Of a stretch of 64,000 bases of DNA, positions 34,801 through 42,068 are shown piece after piece (position 1 is the stretch's first letter; every line of letters starts with the position of its first letter). This DNA is from an uncultured Prevotellaceae bacterium. Its GTDB lineage: Bacteria; Bacteroidota; Bacteroidia; Bacteroidales; Bacteroidaceae. The DNA is taken from assembly GCA_900318115.1 (NCBI GenBank), contig ONJJ01000006.1, forward strand, positions 33,909-97,908, given 5' to 3'. A model generated the notes under the pieces. It saw nothing but the letters and a program-made list of their open reading frames with translations, did not search any database and was not told where the DNA came from. The translations under genes were made by a program, and so were the position numbers.

Positions 34801-36514
34801 TCTCCACGTCGTAGCCATTGACCTCATAGACGGCGCTGACGGAGTAGCTTCCGCTGCCCTCGACCTGCGCCTTCCGAGCCTGACCGTCCACGGAAGTCAG
34901 CAGCTCGCCGCCCTGATAAATCCTGAAGGAAGCCGGGGTGAAGCGGCCGGCGGCCTGCAGCTGCCAGCTGAGTTCCGTGCCGTCGATGGCCAGGTTGCTG
35001 GGGACGGGCACCGCCTCGCCGAGCACCACGGCCGTCAGCTGAGTCTTACGCCCCTTGCTGGGCACATCCACGGGCCCCTCCAGCGGGAAGGGCACTTCCA
35101 CTCCGTCGCGGTCGAGGGTGTAGTCGAGGATGCTGACTTCATGAATCTTGCCTTCGCCCTCACCCCAGGAACGGGTTTCCACCCAGAAGAAATACTTCAG
35201 CGGGCGGCTGAGGTCGAAGTCCGAGGTCAGGTCCGTCAGGTCATAGCCGAACTCCATGGGTTCGGGGTGCAACCCGTCGAACCAGCGGCCAAGCATGGGT
35301 ATTTCGGGAGCCGGCTGGGTCTTGCCCTGATTGCCGTCGCCGCAGTAGTTGAAGTGGGTCAGGGTGATGGACTTCTCCGGCTTCGTGGCATTGACGTCCT
35401 GCGCCACACCGACGTTCAGGCATATCTCCGAGCGGCGCGTGTACTCCATCTTCACGCGGATGGTGCGCAGGGGGCGATAGTCGCGCATGACGTCGTAGAA
35501 ACCGGGGGTGAAACTGTTCTCCTTGGGCCACCCCTTGACGCTATTGCTCTTCTCATAGGGGCAGTAGATGAAGCCGTTGTTGGCATAGCCGTCGCCCCAG
35601 GAATTACAGATGATCCACGCTCCTACTTCATTATCGCCGTCGGCATTCATCTCTTCGCCGATGACGCCATTTCCGTCGAGGTCAAACTCGATGCGGTCGT
35701 CGTAGCCCACAATGGTCATCGCGTGGTTGTAGGTCTCGTTCCAGTCGGTGATGTACTTCATGCCAGTGACTCCCACGGCATCGTTGACCTCGGTCTTCGG
35801 GATATTTCCCTCGAAGGGACCTGCCGCCACGCCGATGCCGCAGATGCCGCCCGAGGCGTAGCTATCATCGCCACATCGGTTCCAGAGGTAGTTCTTGACG
35901 ATTTCCCGACCTTCGGGAGTGCCGCAGTTCATGGGGAAGCTATTGCCGGTGAGGATGCGGTTGTGCATGGTGGCGAACCAGCTGTCATAACCCTGCATCC
36001 AGCCGCAATCGTCGTCCTGGTCGTCCTGCCCGGAGTTACCGTAGATGCGGCTATAGGTGGTACCTCCATAGACGGCCACGCTGGCGATACCCACATCACG
36101 TCCCAGGCGGTCATAACCCGTACCTCCCGTGCCGTTGGTGTTCAGCATCCAGGGGAAGTGGGTGGCGTAGCGTCGCTCATCGGAATCTGCGGCCGAGAAG
36201 CGGGCCGTGTTGATCTGGTTGGTGAACTGATAGTAGATGCTGGAGGCCGCGCCACACGAGCCGCCAGACTGGTTGATGATCGGCGGGAAGGAGGGGTTCA
36301 GGGCATTGTTGATGTGGTCGGGGCGCCGTTTGCCCTCGGCCTCGTTGCGTTTCACCCGTCTGACCATCTTCCGGTAGGCCTCATAGTTAATGTTCTTCGG
36401 CTTGGGGTCGGGCAGGTCGGGATACTTCTCGCGATCCCAGAGGGGAGCCTGGGCAGAGGCCGTTGCGAAAGCGGCCAGCGCGAGGGTGATTAGACTTAGA
36501 CGTAAGTTGTTCAT
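31847..36514 (-). CDS. Giant secreted C1-type cysteine peptidase with LamG, PKD and sorting domains
   Basis: 1555 residues. Signal peptide (1-21). Papain-like catalytic domain (about 65-390): Gln82 and Cys87 in NQSGGSCGAASS, His264 in NHAMTIVGYDD, Asn304 in ICNSWGDGY; a Ca-binding-like loop DLDGNGVIGEEMNADGDNE lies at 278-296. Then a beta domain, a fibronectin-III-like domain (about 520-600), a first LamG/concanavalin domain (about 620-800), three PKD-like domains (about 850-1110), a second LamG (about 1120-1300), a DUF5013-like region (about 1330-1500) and a C-terminal type IX sorting-like domain ending GIYVVNRQKVIVR. Likely surface-bound and acting on protein or glycoprotein. Catalytic residues are intact. 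No clear promoter was found upstream. Confidence 0.85.
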   Translation of the reverse strand: MNNLRLSLITLALAAFATASAQAPLWDREKYPDLPDPKPKNINYEAYRKMVRRVKRNEAEGKRRPDHINNALNPSFPPIINQSGGSCGAASSIYYQFTNQINTARFSAADSDERRYATHFPWMLNTNGTGGTGYDRLGRDVGIASVAVYGGTTYSRIYGNSGQDDQDDDCGWMQGYDSWFATMHNRILTGNSFPMNCGTPEGREIVKNYLWNRCGDDSYASGGICGIGVAAGPFEGNIPKTEVNDAVGVTGMKYITDWNETYNHAMTIVGYDDRIEFDLDGNGVIGEEMNADGDNEVGAWIICNSWGDGYANNGFIYCPYEKSNSVKGWPKENSFTPGFYDVMRDYRPLRTIRVKMEYTRRSEICLNVGVAQDVNATKPEKSITLTHFNYCGDGNQGKTQPAPEIPMLGRWFDGLHPEPMEFGYDLTDLTSDFDLSRPLKYFFWVETRSWGEGEGKIHEVSILDYTLDRDGVEVPFPLEGPVDVPSKGRKTQLTAVVLGEAVPVPSNLAIDGTELSWQLQAAGRFTPASFRIYQGGELLTSVDGQARKAQVEGSGSYSVSAVYEVNGYDVESKRSASVISMIAPAQGEAVNTIASLKKGNQIIIPHLVEKATPDFTLEFWFRPRSNPSSDFYGIKATTTNFFFKMISGGQVEIGHDGGDYTRSSGTISSGTFHHVAIVNEGLSMQVFVDGKRFINWASRYNHKGLESATDLVFGRTEGTTSNYKVVYDAPWVGDIDEIRFWTCARTPEQIKNDYKTPIAYPHLHEHLTHYYTMSTRSEGDDIYLIDSKGESDAQIINSEDFALSDLDYHQRLNPLDTLAYADFETAASVVAGRPLPVHDLSSLGTVQWEWNFTGAAQEQITGTVDPVVIFREAGTQTVRLKTTNLFGQTSEKTAEVEVVAAQLPSVDFRVPEGEIGAGQHVTFVNTSSPIDAATYEWEIEGADNPVVKTANAAATFAATGTYNVKLTAYNELGTTSKTKTISIVGVKPQAAFTIQNNIVLRGEKINLIDDSKFAPKKWTWDLASGVEIYRVEGQNKAVSLDVPGIYDVTLTAENDKGSSVLRRSRAVVVCNADGKNGLKFDGEDDLVESASPFGETTPKAFSIDWWMFPGRTTDASFHLGDDASTLRISLKPNGQFVVESSGKSLQSPEGTVITDEWHHYTITFKSGAFTFYRDEEKVGSGRLSGVNVLPVLSRFAIGGKERPVNALIDELRVWNYAIAQKDILGVANAPVPDPETNDSLLLYYDFNQNGGNVIDRSGHGLEGQRLNFGPDGDAWESTKGIFCLNPKGTFNDVTADYLKNYKHPFKSSGTCNPANSSRYLRLLMNRTTSPWVQKNTVRNGSIYTEWHVDAQKNNYLTLEDTYSGFEEVIKDLMIFQTVELPEGEYTFIADRDGDDYYYNWLTDGTYVAAAAGEELPLTADLEEQALASSPLSESGSISFSLSEPTRVSLGLIANMSDKKCVAVGKFVLLQKVVIHEEGTDIDPTDDISRHFVSAEASLQAAGGYGCLRIQVSQPQHVTVSDLSGKVIFHEWLDTNATIPVRRGIYVVNRQKVIVR

Positions 36515-36586
36515 AGAGGTAAATTATTTTTGTTGAAAGTTTCGGGGGGATAGTTTCGGGTTGGAAGCTTTCGGGCTTATGGAGTC

Positions 36587-38740
36587 CTATTTCTTGCCGA
36601 ACCGCTCCAATCCGCCTTCCAGCCACTTGACGAAACCGGGGATGTCTTCTTTGTAGCTGAAAGAACCGGAGAGAGGACGTCCGTCGTGATCCACGAGGAC
36701 ATAGAAGGGCTGGGTCTGGGCACCGAACTTGGTGCGCTGGAGGTAGCTCCAGCGGTCGCCCACGGTACGCAGCTTGCGCGTGGTGCCATCGGCCTCGGTG
36801 ACTTCCTGCGGAGCGGGCAGCGGCGTCTTGTCGTCCACGTAAAGGCTGACGAGCACGAAATCCTCGGTCATCAGCTGCTTCACGCGTGAGTCGGGCCACA
36901 CGGCGGCTTCCATCTTACGGCAATTCACGCATCCGAAGCCCGTGAAGTCCAACATCACGGGTTTGCCCAAACGGCGGGCAGCGGCCATGCCTTCTTCATA
37001 GTCGGTGTAGGTGGCTTCCACCGTGTTCTGGTTGAGGTTGAAGTCCTGGGTCCACATGGGAGGAGCAAAGGCGCTGACGGCCTTGCACGGAGCACCCCAG
37101 AGACCGGGTACCATATAGAGCGCAAAGGCGAGCACACACAGGGCGGAGAGGAAACGCGTCACGCCAATCTTCGGACGCTGGATGACGTTGCCCTCATCGT
37201 CGTATTCGTCCTCGTCGTGCGGCAGGCGGATCCAGCCGAGGAGGTAGAAACCCATGAGGGCAAAGATGAGGATCCAGAGACAAAGGAACGCCTCGCGATC
37301 GAGCAGGCGCCAGCCGTAGGCCAAGTCTGCCACACTCAGGAACTTCAGCGCAAAGGCGAGTTCCACAAGACCCAGCACCACCTTGATGACATTCATCCAG
37401 TTGCCGCTCTTAGGAGCAGACTTCAGCCAAGTGGGGAACATAGCGAAGAGGGTAAAGGGAGCCGCCAGCGCGAGCGCAAAGCCCAGCATGCCAACTGTGG
37501 GGGCTATGACGCTGCCGCTAGTGACCATATCCACCAGCAGCAGGCCGATGATGGGACCCGTGCAGGAGAACGAGACGAGCACCAACGTCAGTGCCATGAA
37601 GAAGATTGAAAGCAGACCCGTCGTGGAGCTCGCCTTCTCGTCGATCTTGTTGGACCACGAAGCGGGCAGGATGATCTCGAAGCCACCCAGGAACGAGGCG
37701 GCGAAGACCACCAGCAGGGCGAAGAGGAAGAGGTTGAACACGGCGTTCGTGGAGAGGGCGTTCAGCGACGAGGGTCCCCAGATGAGGGTGACCAACAGGC
37801 CGAGTCCCACGTAGATGACCACGATGCTGAGTCCATAGAGGATTGCGTCCTTGAGGCCCTTCTGCTTGTCGTCCTTGGCGCGCTTGAGGAAGAAACTGAC
37901 GGTCATCGGGATGATGGGCCACACGCAGGGGGTCAGCAGGGCAATCAGCCCACCCAGCACACCCAGCAGGAAGATGCCCCAGAGCGAGCGTGACTGGGTG
38001 TCGGAGGCGGCATCTAGCTCGTGGAGTTCGGAGATGACGGGGGTCCAGAGGGAAGAGGACTCGCCCTCAGCTCCCTCTGTCAGGGAGGAAGCGCTCACCT
38101 CTGACTGGGCGTCTGCCTCGTTTCCGGCTTCGGCTCCAGCTTCGGCACCTGTTTCCGTTCCAGCTTCAACACCGGTTCCTACACCAGTCCCGTTTCCGGC
38201 CGCATCACCACCTTGGGCACCACCTTCCAGGTGTCCGTTCTCCCCCTTCAAGGGGAGTGAGGAGGGTGTCTGGGAGTCCTTTGCTGAGGAGAGCGCCTCT
38301 CCCTCAAAACTAAACTCCACCGGAGTGGGCGGCATGCAAGCCTCGTCGTTGCAAGTACCATATTCCAGGTAGCCAGCAGCTTTCCACTTACCACCCTTCA
38401 GACGCAGGCGTTGGGTAGCCGTGCCCTTGGTTTCAAAGTACGTCACGTCGCACTCGAAGACGTTGTCGTGCACCTTCTTGGGTGTTGGTGAGAGGCGCAG
38501 AGCACCCTCCAGCTGGGCTCCCTCCAACGTCTCGATGTTGAAGGTCATCGGAGTGGGACCGCCGTCGTTGTCCGGACCATAGACGTGCCAGCCGGGTTCA
38601 ATGGCAAAACTGAAAATCAGATCCACCAGGTCATCGTGACCGCTGACGGGTTGCTGCTTGACGGAGGCCTTTACGGGATTCTGGGCGAACGCGAGTGCGC
38701 ACGCGAAAAACATGAAAAGGAGTGTTGCGTAACGTTTCAT
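36587..38740 (-). CDS. dsbD: DsbD-type thiol:disulfide interchange protein
   Basis: 717 residues. Signal (1-19), DsbD-alpha-like domain (about 25-150) with its cysteine pair Cys130 and Cys135 (GTCNDEACMPP), a low-complexity linker (about 152-232), eight membrane segments of the CcdA/DsbD type (about 253-560; FSCTGPIIG and LTPCVWPIIP), and a C-terminal thioredoxin-like domain with FGCVNCRKME. Moves electrons from the cytoplasm to the periplasm for disulfide repair and cytochrome maturation. The linker has a GTGVEAGTETGAEAG tract and is longer than I expect for the family. Promoter box at 38769-38776. Confidence 0.93.
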   Translation of the reverse strand: MKRYATLLFMFFACALAFAQNPVKASVKQQPVSGHDDLVDLIFSFAIEPGWHVYGPDNDGGPTPMTFNIETLEGAQLEGALRLSPTPKKVHDNVFECDVTYFETKGTATQRLRLKGGKWKAAGYLEYGTCNDEACMPPTPVEFSFEGEALSSAKDSQTPSSLPLKGENGHLEGGAQGGDAAGNGTGVGTGVEAGTETGAEAGAEAGNEADAQSEVSASSLTEGAEGESSSLWTPVISELHELDAASDTQSRSLWGIFLLGVLGGLIALLTPCVWPIIPMTVSFFLKRAKDDKQKGLKDAILYGLSIVVIYVGLGLLVTLIWGPSSLNALSTNAVFNLFLFALLVVFAASFLGGFEIILPASWSNKIDEKASSTTGLLSIFFMALTLVLVSFSCTGPIIGLLLVDMVTSGSVIAPTVGMLGFALALAAPFTLFAMFPTWLKSAPKSGNWMNVIKVVLGLVELAFALKFLSVADLAYGWRLLDREAFLCLWILIFALMGFYLLGWIRLPHDEDEYDDEGNVIQRPKIGVTRFLSALCVLAFALYMVPGLWGAPCKAVSAFAPPMWTQDFNLNQNTVEATYTDYEEGMAAARRLGKPVMLDFTGFGCVNCRKMEAAVWPDSRVKQLMTEDFVLVSLYVDDKTPLPAPQEVTEADGTTRKLRTVGDRWSYLQRTKFGAQTQPFYVLVDHDGRPLSGSFSYKEDIPGFVKWLEGGLERFGKK
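38045..38287. repeat. Low-complexity, palindrome-bearing linker DNA inside dsbD
   Basis: The stretch encoding residues about 152-232 contains short repeats of GCTTCGGCTCCAGC type (about 38125-38200) and two C-rich/G-rich palindromes (about 38230-38275 and 38065-38090) like those found between genes in this window. Confidence 0.6.
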
Positions 38741-38768
38741 TTAGAATGGATTTTGTAATTTTCTGCCG

Positions 38769-38776
38769 CAAAGGTA
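38769..38776 (-). promoter_or_regulatory. -7 box for dsbD
   Basis: TACCTTTG on the minus strand, 28 bases upstream of the dsbD ATG at 38740. Confidence 0.7.
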
Positions 38777-38881
38777 GTGGTTTTCGGCGGAACGTCCAAA
38801 TTTTCAGGCATCATAGTGCCGCAACGCAAGCGAAACCACCTAAAAAAGTCAGACGCCCCCGCAAGCACGCAGCATAAAAGA

Positions 38882-38922
38882 TGTGCGCCATCCGGAGAAC
38901 ATCTCCCCAGGGATGGCACACA
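38882..38922. other. Stem-loop between mscL and dsbD
   Basis: TGTGCGCCATCC (38882-38893) pairs with GGATGGCACACA (38911-38922) with one wobble, and an inner GGAGA/TCTCC stem continues it. It lies about 97 bases past the mscL stop; there is no strong T-run, so terminator function is uncertain. Confidence 0.55.
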
Positions 38923-39018
38923 ACATTCGTTCGACATCTGAAGTCGATTGGAAAGGACATTTATAATTTAAGGTACGCACGCACATGCGCGCATGAAGGG
39001 TTCTACCCCACCCTGCTC

Positions 39019-39471
39019 TTACTTCTTGGCCAACAGGTCGCGGATCTCGGTCAGCAGGACCTCTTCCTTGGTGGGTTCGGGCTCTGCAGCAGGTTCGGGT
39101 GCAGGAGCTTCCTCCTTCTTCAGCTTGTTCATAGCCTTGATGAGCAGGAAGATGCAGAATGCCACAATGAGGAAGTCGATGCACGTCTGGATGAAGGCAC
39201 CGTAGTTGAGGGTGATGGCCTCGGTGGCCTTCTGAATGACCTCGCCTGCCTCATTGACCACTTCGGGCTGAGCCTCCTTCAGCGTGACGGCAAGATCAGC
39301 GAAGTTCACGTTGCCCATCAGCATGGCGATGGGGGGCATGATGATATCGTTCACTACGGAGGTCACGATCTTGCCAAAAGCACCGCCGATGATGACACCA
39401 ACTGCCATGTCAACTACGTTTCCGCGCATTGCGAAGTCCTTAAACTCTTGAATAAAGCTACTTTTTGCCAT
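39019..39471 (-). CDS. mscL: Large-conductance mechanosensitive channel
   Basis: 150 residues from the ATG at 39471 ([13 protein letters not shown]), the standard MscL N-terminus. First membrane helix is [19 protein letters not shown], second [19 protein letters not shown], with a periplasmic loop between and a C-terminal Lys/Glu/Pro-rich bundle. Opens on membrane tension during hypo-osmotic shock. An upstream TTG-initiated extension is rejected because the -7 box at 39503-39510 lies within it. Confidence 0.94.
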   Translation of the reverse strand: MAKSSFIQEFKDFAMRGNVVDMAVGVIIGGAFGKIVTSVVNDIIMPPIAMLMGNVNFADLAVTLKEAQPEVVNEAGEVIQKATEAITLNYGAFIQTCIDFLIVAFCIFLLIKAMNKLKKEEAPAPEPAAEPEPTKEEVLLTEIRDLLAKK

Positions 39472-39502
39472 AATTTTACATATTTTAGTGGGTTTGATGT
39501 CG

Positions 39503-39510
39503 CAAATATA
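39503..39510 (-). promoter_or_regulatory. -7 box for mscL
   Basis: TATATTTG on the minus strand, 31 bases upstream of the mscL ATG; it lies 12 bases from the divergent plus-strand box at 39523-39530. Confidence 0.65.
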
Positions 39511-39522
39511 AAACAAATTTTG

Positions 39523-39530
39523 TAATTTTG
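39523..39530 (+). promoter_or_regulatory. -7 box for the small lipoprotein and perhaps gap
   Basis: TAATTTTG, 20 bases before the ATG at 39551. No separate strong box was seen between the small gene and gap, so it may drive both. Confidence 0.65.
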
Positions 39531-39550
39531 CCGCGCAAAACAAGAAAAAA

Positions 39551-39643
39551 ATGACTCAAAAGGCTATCTACACCCTCATTTTGGCACTTTGCACCCTGCT
39601 TTTGGCAGCCTGCAAGTCCGCAGAATATTGCAATTGCGGATAA
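39551..39643 (+). CDS. 30-residue putative lipoprotein upstream of gap
   Basis: Starts [11 protein letters not shown], continues to the lipobox LLLAAC with Cys at residue 21, and ends KSAEYCNCG before TAA. After processing only about 10 residues would remain, with two further cysteines. A good -7 box lies 20 bases upstream and the leader is A-rich. The gap gene starts 81 bases after its stop. Size and lipobox resemble entericidin-like or other micro-lipoproteins, but I do not recognise the family. It could be a real peptide or a leader affecting gap expression. Confidence 0.6.
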   Translation: MTQKAIYTLILALCTLLLAACKSAEYCNCG

Positions 39644-39724
39644 ATAGAGCCTCGAAAGTCTTACACCCCCCGAATGTGCTAACACACACATATCTTTTCA
39701 TTCATTTAAAACAACAAAAAGAAA

Positions 39725-40750
39725 ATGACAAAAGTTGCTATTAACGGCTTCGGCCGTATCGGTCGCCTCGCTTTCCGTCAGATGTTCGAGGCTGAAGGTT
39801 ATGAAGTAGTCGCTATCAACGACCTCACCAGCCCCAAGATGCTGGCTCACCTGCTGAAGTATGACACCGCTCAGGGCGGTTTCTGCGGCAAGTTCGGCGA
39901 GAACAAGCACACCGTAGAAGCTGGCGAAGACTACATCGTCGTCGACGGCAAGAAGATCACCATCTATGCTATCCCCAACGCTGCCGAACTGCCCTGGGGC
40001 AAGCTCGATGTTGACGTCGTCCTGGAGTGCACCGGTTTCTACACCTCCAAGGAGAAGGCTTCTGCTCACCTCACCGCTGGTGCAAAGAAGGTCGTCATCT
40101 CCGCTCCCGCCGGCAATGACCTCCCCACCATCGTTTACAACGTCAACCACAAGACCCTGACTCCCGCCGACACCGTCATCAGCGCTGCCAGCTGCACCAC
40201 CAACTGCCTCGCTCCCATGACCAAGGCTCTGAACGACTTCGCTCCCATCCAGAGCGGTATCATGACCACCGTGCACGCCTACACCGGCGACCAGATGATC
40301 CTCGACGGTCCTCAGCGCAAGGGTGATGTCCAGCGCGCTCGCGCAGGTGCCCAGAACATCGTTCCCAACAGCACCGGTGCTGCCAAGGCTATCGGCCTCG
40401 TCATCCCCGAACTCAACGGTAAGCTCATCGGCGCAGCTCAGCGCGTTCCGACTCCCACCGGCTCCACCACCATCCTGCACGCTGTTGTGAAGGGCGAGGT
40501 CACCGTTGAGGGCATCAACGCTGCCATGAAGGCTGCTACCAACGAGAGCTTCGGCTACACCGAGGAGAAGCTCGTCAGCAGCGACATCATCGGCATGAAG
40601 TTCGGTTCTCTCTTCGATGCCAACCAGACCATGGTCAGCAAGATCGGCGACGGCAACTCCCTCGTTCAGGTTGTTGCTTGGTACGACAACGAGAACAGCT
40701 ACACCAGCCAGATGGTTCGCACCATCAAGTACCTCGCTGAGCTGAAGTAA
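39725..40750 (+). CDS. gapA: Glyceraldehyde-3-phosphate dehydrogenase, type I
   Basis: 341 residues. NAD-binding [13 protein letters not shown], an IND acidic residue fitting NAD rather than NADP preference, catalytic Cys157 in SAASCTTNC, and the C-terminal WYDNENSY. Converts glyceraldehyde 3-phosphate to 1,3-bisphosphoglycerate in glycolysis. Codon choice is strongly biased to a few C-ending codons with frequent GCT and GTT, unlike its neighbours, as expected for a very highly expressed gene. Followed by a good intrinsic terminator. Confidence 0.97.
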   Translation: MTKVAINGFGRIGRLAFRQMFEAEGYEVVAINDLTSPKMLAHLLKYDTAQGGFCGKFGENKHTVEAGEDYIVVDGKKITIYAIPNAAELPWGKLDVDVVLECTGFYTSKEKASAHLTAGAKKVVISAPAGNDLPTIVYNVNHKTLTPADTVISAASCTTNCLAPMTKALNDFAPIQSGIMTTVHAYTGDQMILDGPQRKGDVQRARAGAQNIVPNSTGAAKAIGLVIPELNGKLIGAAQRVPTPTGSTTILHAVVKGEVTVEGINAAMKAATNESFGYTEEKLVSSDIIGMKFGSLFDANQTMVSKIGDGNSLVQVVAWYDNENSYTSQMVRTIKYLAELK

Positions 40751-40769
40751 GAAATCCTTCCATTTTTAT

Positions 40770-40812
40770 AGCCGCTCTCCTCGAACCGCGAAGAGGGCGG
40801 CTTATTTTTTTC
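40770..40812 (+). terminator. Intrinsic terminator after gapA
   Basis: AGCCGCTCTCCTCG (40770-40783) pairs with CGAAGAGGGCGGCT (40789-40802) with a short mismatch, followed by TATTTTTTTC. Confidence 0.85.
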
Positions 40813-40826
40813 TCCAAGCAAGAACG

Positions 40827-41459
40827 ATGATAAAGATAGAGACACAGCCTGCCGACAGCCCGCTGACAGGACAGAGCAAATGGTGGGGAGAACCTGATAT
40901 GCCCGACGATCTGGACTATCCCGAAGTGCTGGTGACAGCCGACGACGGCGACAACTGGCAGGACCCGTTGACCTTCGTCTGCCAGATCCGTTGTGAGGAC
41001 ATTGCCGCGCTCGATCCCGAGGGAGTGCTGCCCCACGAGGGTATGCTCTACTTTTTCGCTGCTCTCGACTATTTCCTGGGCGACATCGGAGCCCTCTCCT
41101 ATCCCGGCATGGGACAATGGCAGCAGCAATACTTCCGTGTGCTCTACGCGCCGTCATGCGACGAGCTGCACACCCACCATATTGTCAACGAGGACGGAAC
41201 CCCTGCCACGCTGCCTGCCGAGGCCATCACCTTCACCGCCTGCGACGAGCACACAGACGGCATCAGAATGCTGGGATACCCCTATATCGAAGAGGTACGC
41301 GAGGCGATGCCCGCCATGCTCTCGCTGCTGCAGGTGGACGAGGACGACCGCTGGAACCTCACCTTCCACGACTGCGGAACGCTCAACTTCATGATTCATC
41401 CCCGCCACCTGAAGGAACGGCGATGGGAGAAAACCGCCTGCTACCTTTATTCCTTCTGA
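40827..41459 (+). CDS. DUF1963 (YwqG-like) protein
   Basis: 210 residues. The features SKWWGEPDMPDD, DPLTFVCQIRCEDIAALDPEG, GMLYFFAALD and a C-terminal LLQVD...NFMIHP are those of DUF1963, a cytoplasmic family of unknown biochemical role known from YwqG of Bacillus. It starts only 15 bases after the gap terminator run and ends 14 bases before the next gene, with which it probably forms an operon continuing into miaA. Confidence 0.85.
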   Translation: MIKIETQPADSPLTGQSKWWGEPDMPDDLDYPEVLVTADDGDNWQDPLTFVCQIRCEDIAALDPEGVLPHEGMLYFFAALDYFLGDIGALSYPGMGQWQQQYFRVLYAPSCDELHTHHIVNEDGTPATLPAEAITFTACDEHTDGIRMLGYPYIEEVREAMPAMLSLLQVDEDDRWNLTFHDCGTLNFMIHPRHLKERRWEKTACYLYSF

Positions 41460-41473
41460 CAAAGCTAACCGCT

Positions 41474-42067
41474 ATGGATAACAGACAGAGAATACAACGC
41501 CTCGTCACCATTACCGACGAGATGCGCAAGAACTCAGAAGAGATGCGCAGCTGGAAGAATATCCCGCAGGCCAAGGAGTGCGTGGAGCTACTGAAGGCTA
41601 TCGACGACCCCGAGGAAACGCCGATGGGCAAGGCGTTGGCGTGCGAAGCCGTCATCGAACAACTGCCGGAATACGATGTGCCACGACTGGTACTGGGCAT
41701 CCTGCGCTACCAGCTGGAACTGGTAGGGCAGTCGGACGAGCCGGAATCCAGCGGTTATCCCACGGTGGACGGAGTTCAGGCAGAAATCCGGCGTCTGGAG
41801 GATTACATCGACACAGAGCATGTCAGCATCAAGGAGTTCATGGACAAGTACCATCGGTCCCTGAAGTTTGCTCCCGTGGAGCGCACACCCATGTGGGAGA
41901 AGCACTACTATGAAGTGGAGGAGGAATGCGACCGCCGCCTGGGCGAGACGCCGCGCGGCATGGGTTTCTGCTTCGCCTATTGGAGCACCCTGCGCCAAGT
42001 CCTTTCGGAGCGCGGCATCCAATGGCAGTCGCCCAGCGAACTGAATCCGCGAGTGATGTTTGATTAA
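41474..42067 (+). CDS. Unrecognised cytoplasmic protein between DUF1963 and miaA
   Basis: 197 residues, no signal or membrane segment. Mostly helical by composition, with Glu/Arg-rich segments (EEMRSWKNIPQAKECVELL, EYDVPRLVLGILRYQLEL) and a C-terminal half with PMWEKHYYEVEEECDRRL and GMGFCFAYWSTLRQVLSERGI. I do not recognise the family. It starts 14 bases after the DUF1963 stop and ends one base before the miaA ATG, so co-expression is likely. Confidence 0.75.
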   Translation: MDNRQRIQRLVTITDEMRKNSEEMRSWKNIPQAKECVELLKAIDDPEETPMGKALACEAVIEQLPEYDVPRLVLGILRYQLELVGQSDEPESSGYPTVDGVQAEIRRLEDYIDTEHVSIKEFMDKYHRSLKFAPVERTPMWEKHYYEVEEECDRRLGETPRGMGFCFAYWSTLRQVLSERGIQWQSPSELNPRVMFD

Positions 42068-42068
42068 G

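Noticed and set aside
33038-36493. 1151-codon plus-strand frame opposite the C1-type peptidase
   Set aside because: Antisense shadow in high-GC DNA; no coherent domain, while the minus strand encodes catalytic motifs, signal peptide and known folds.
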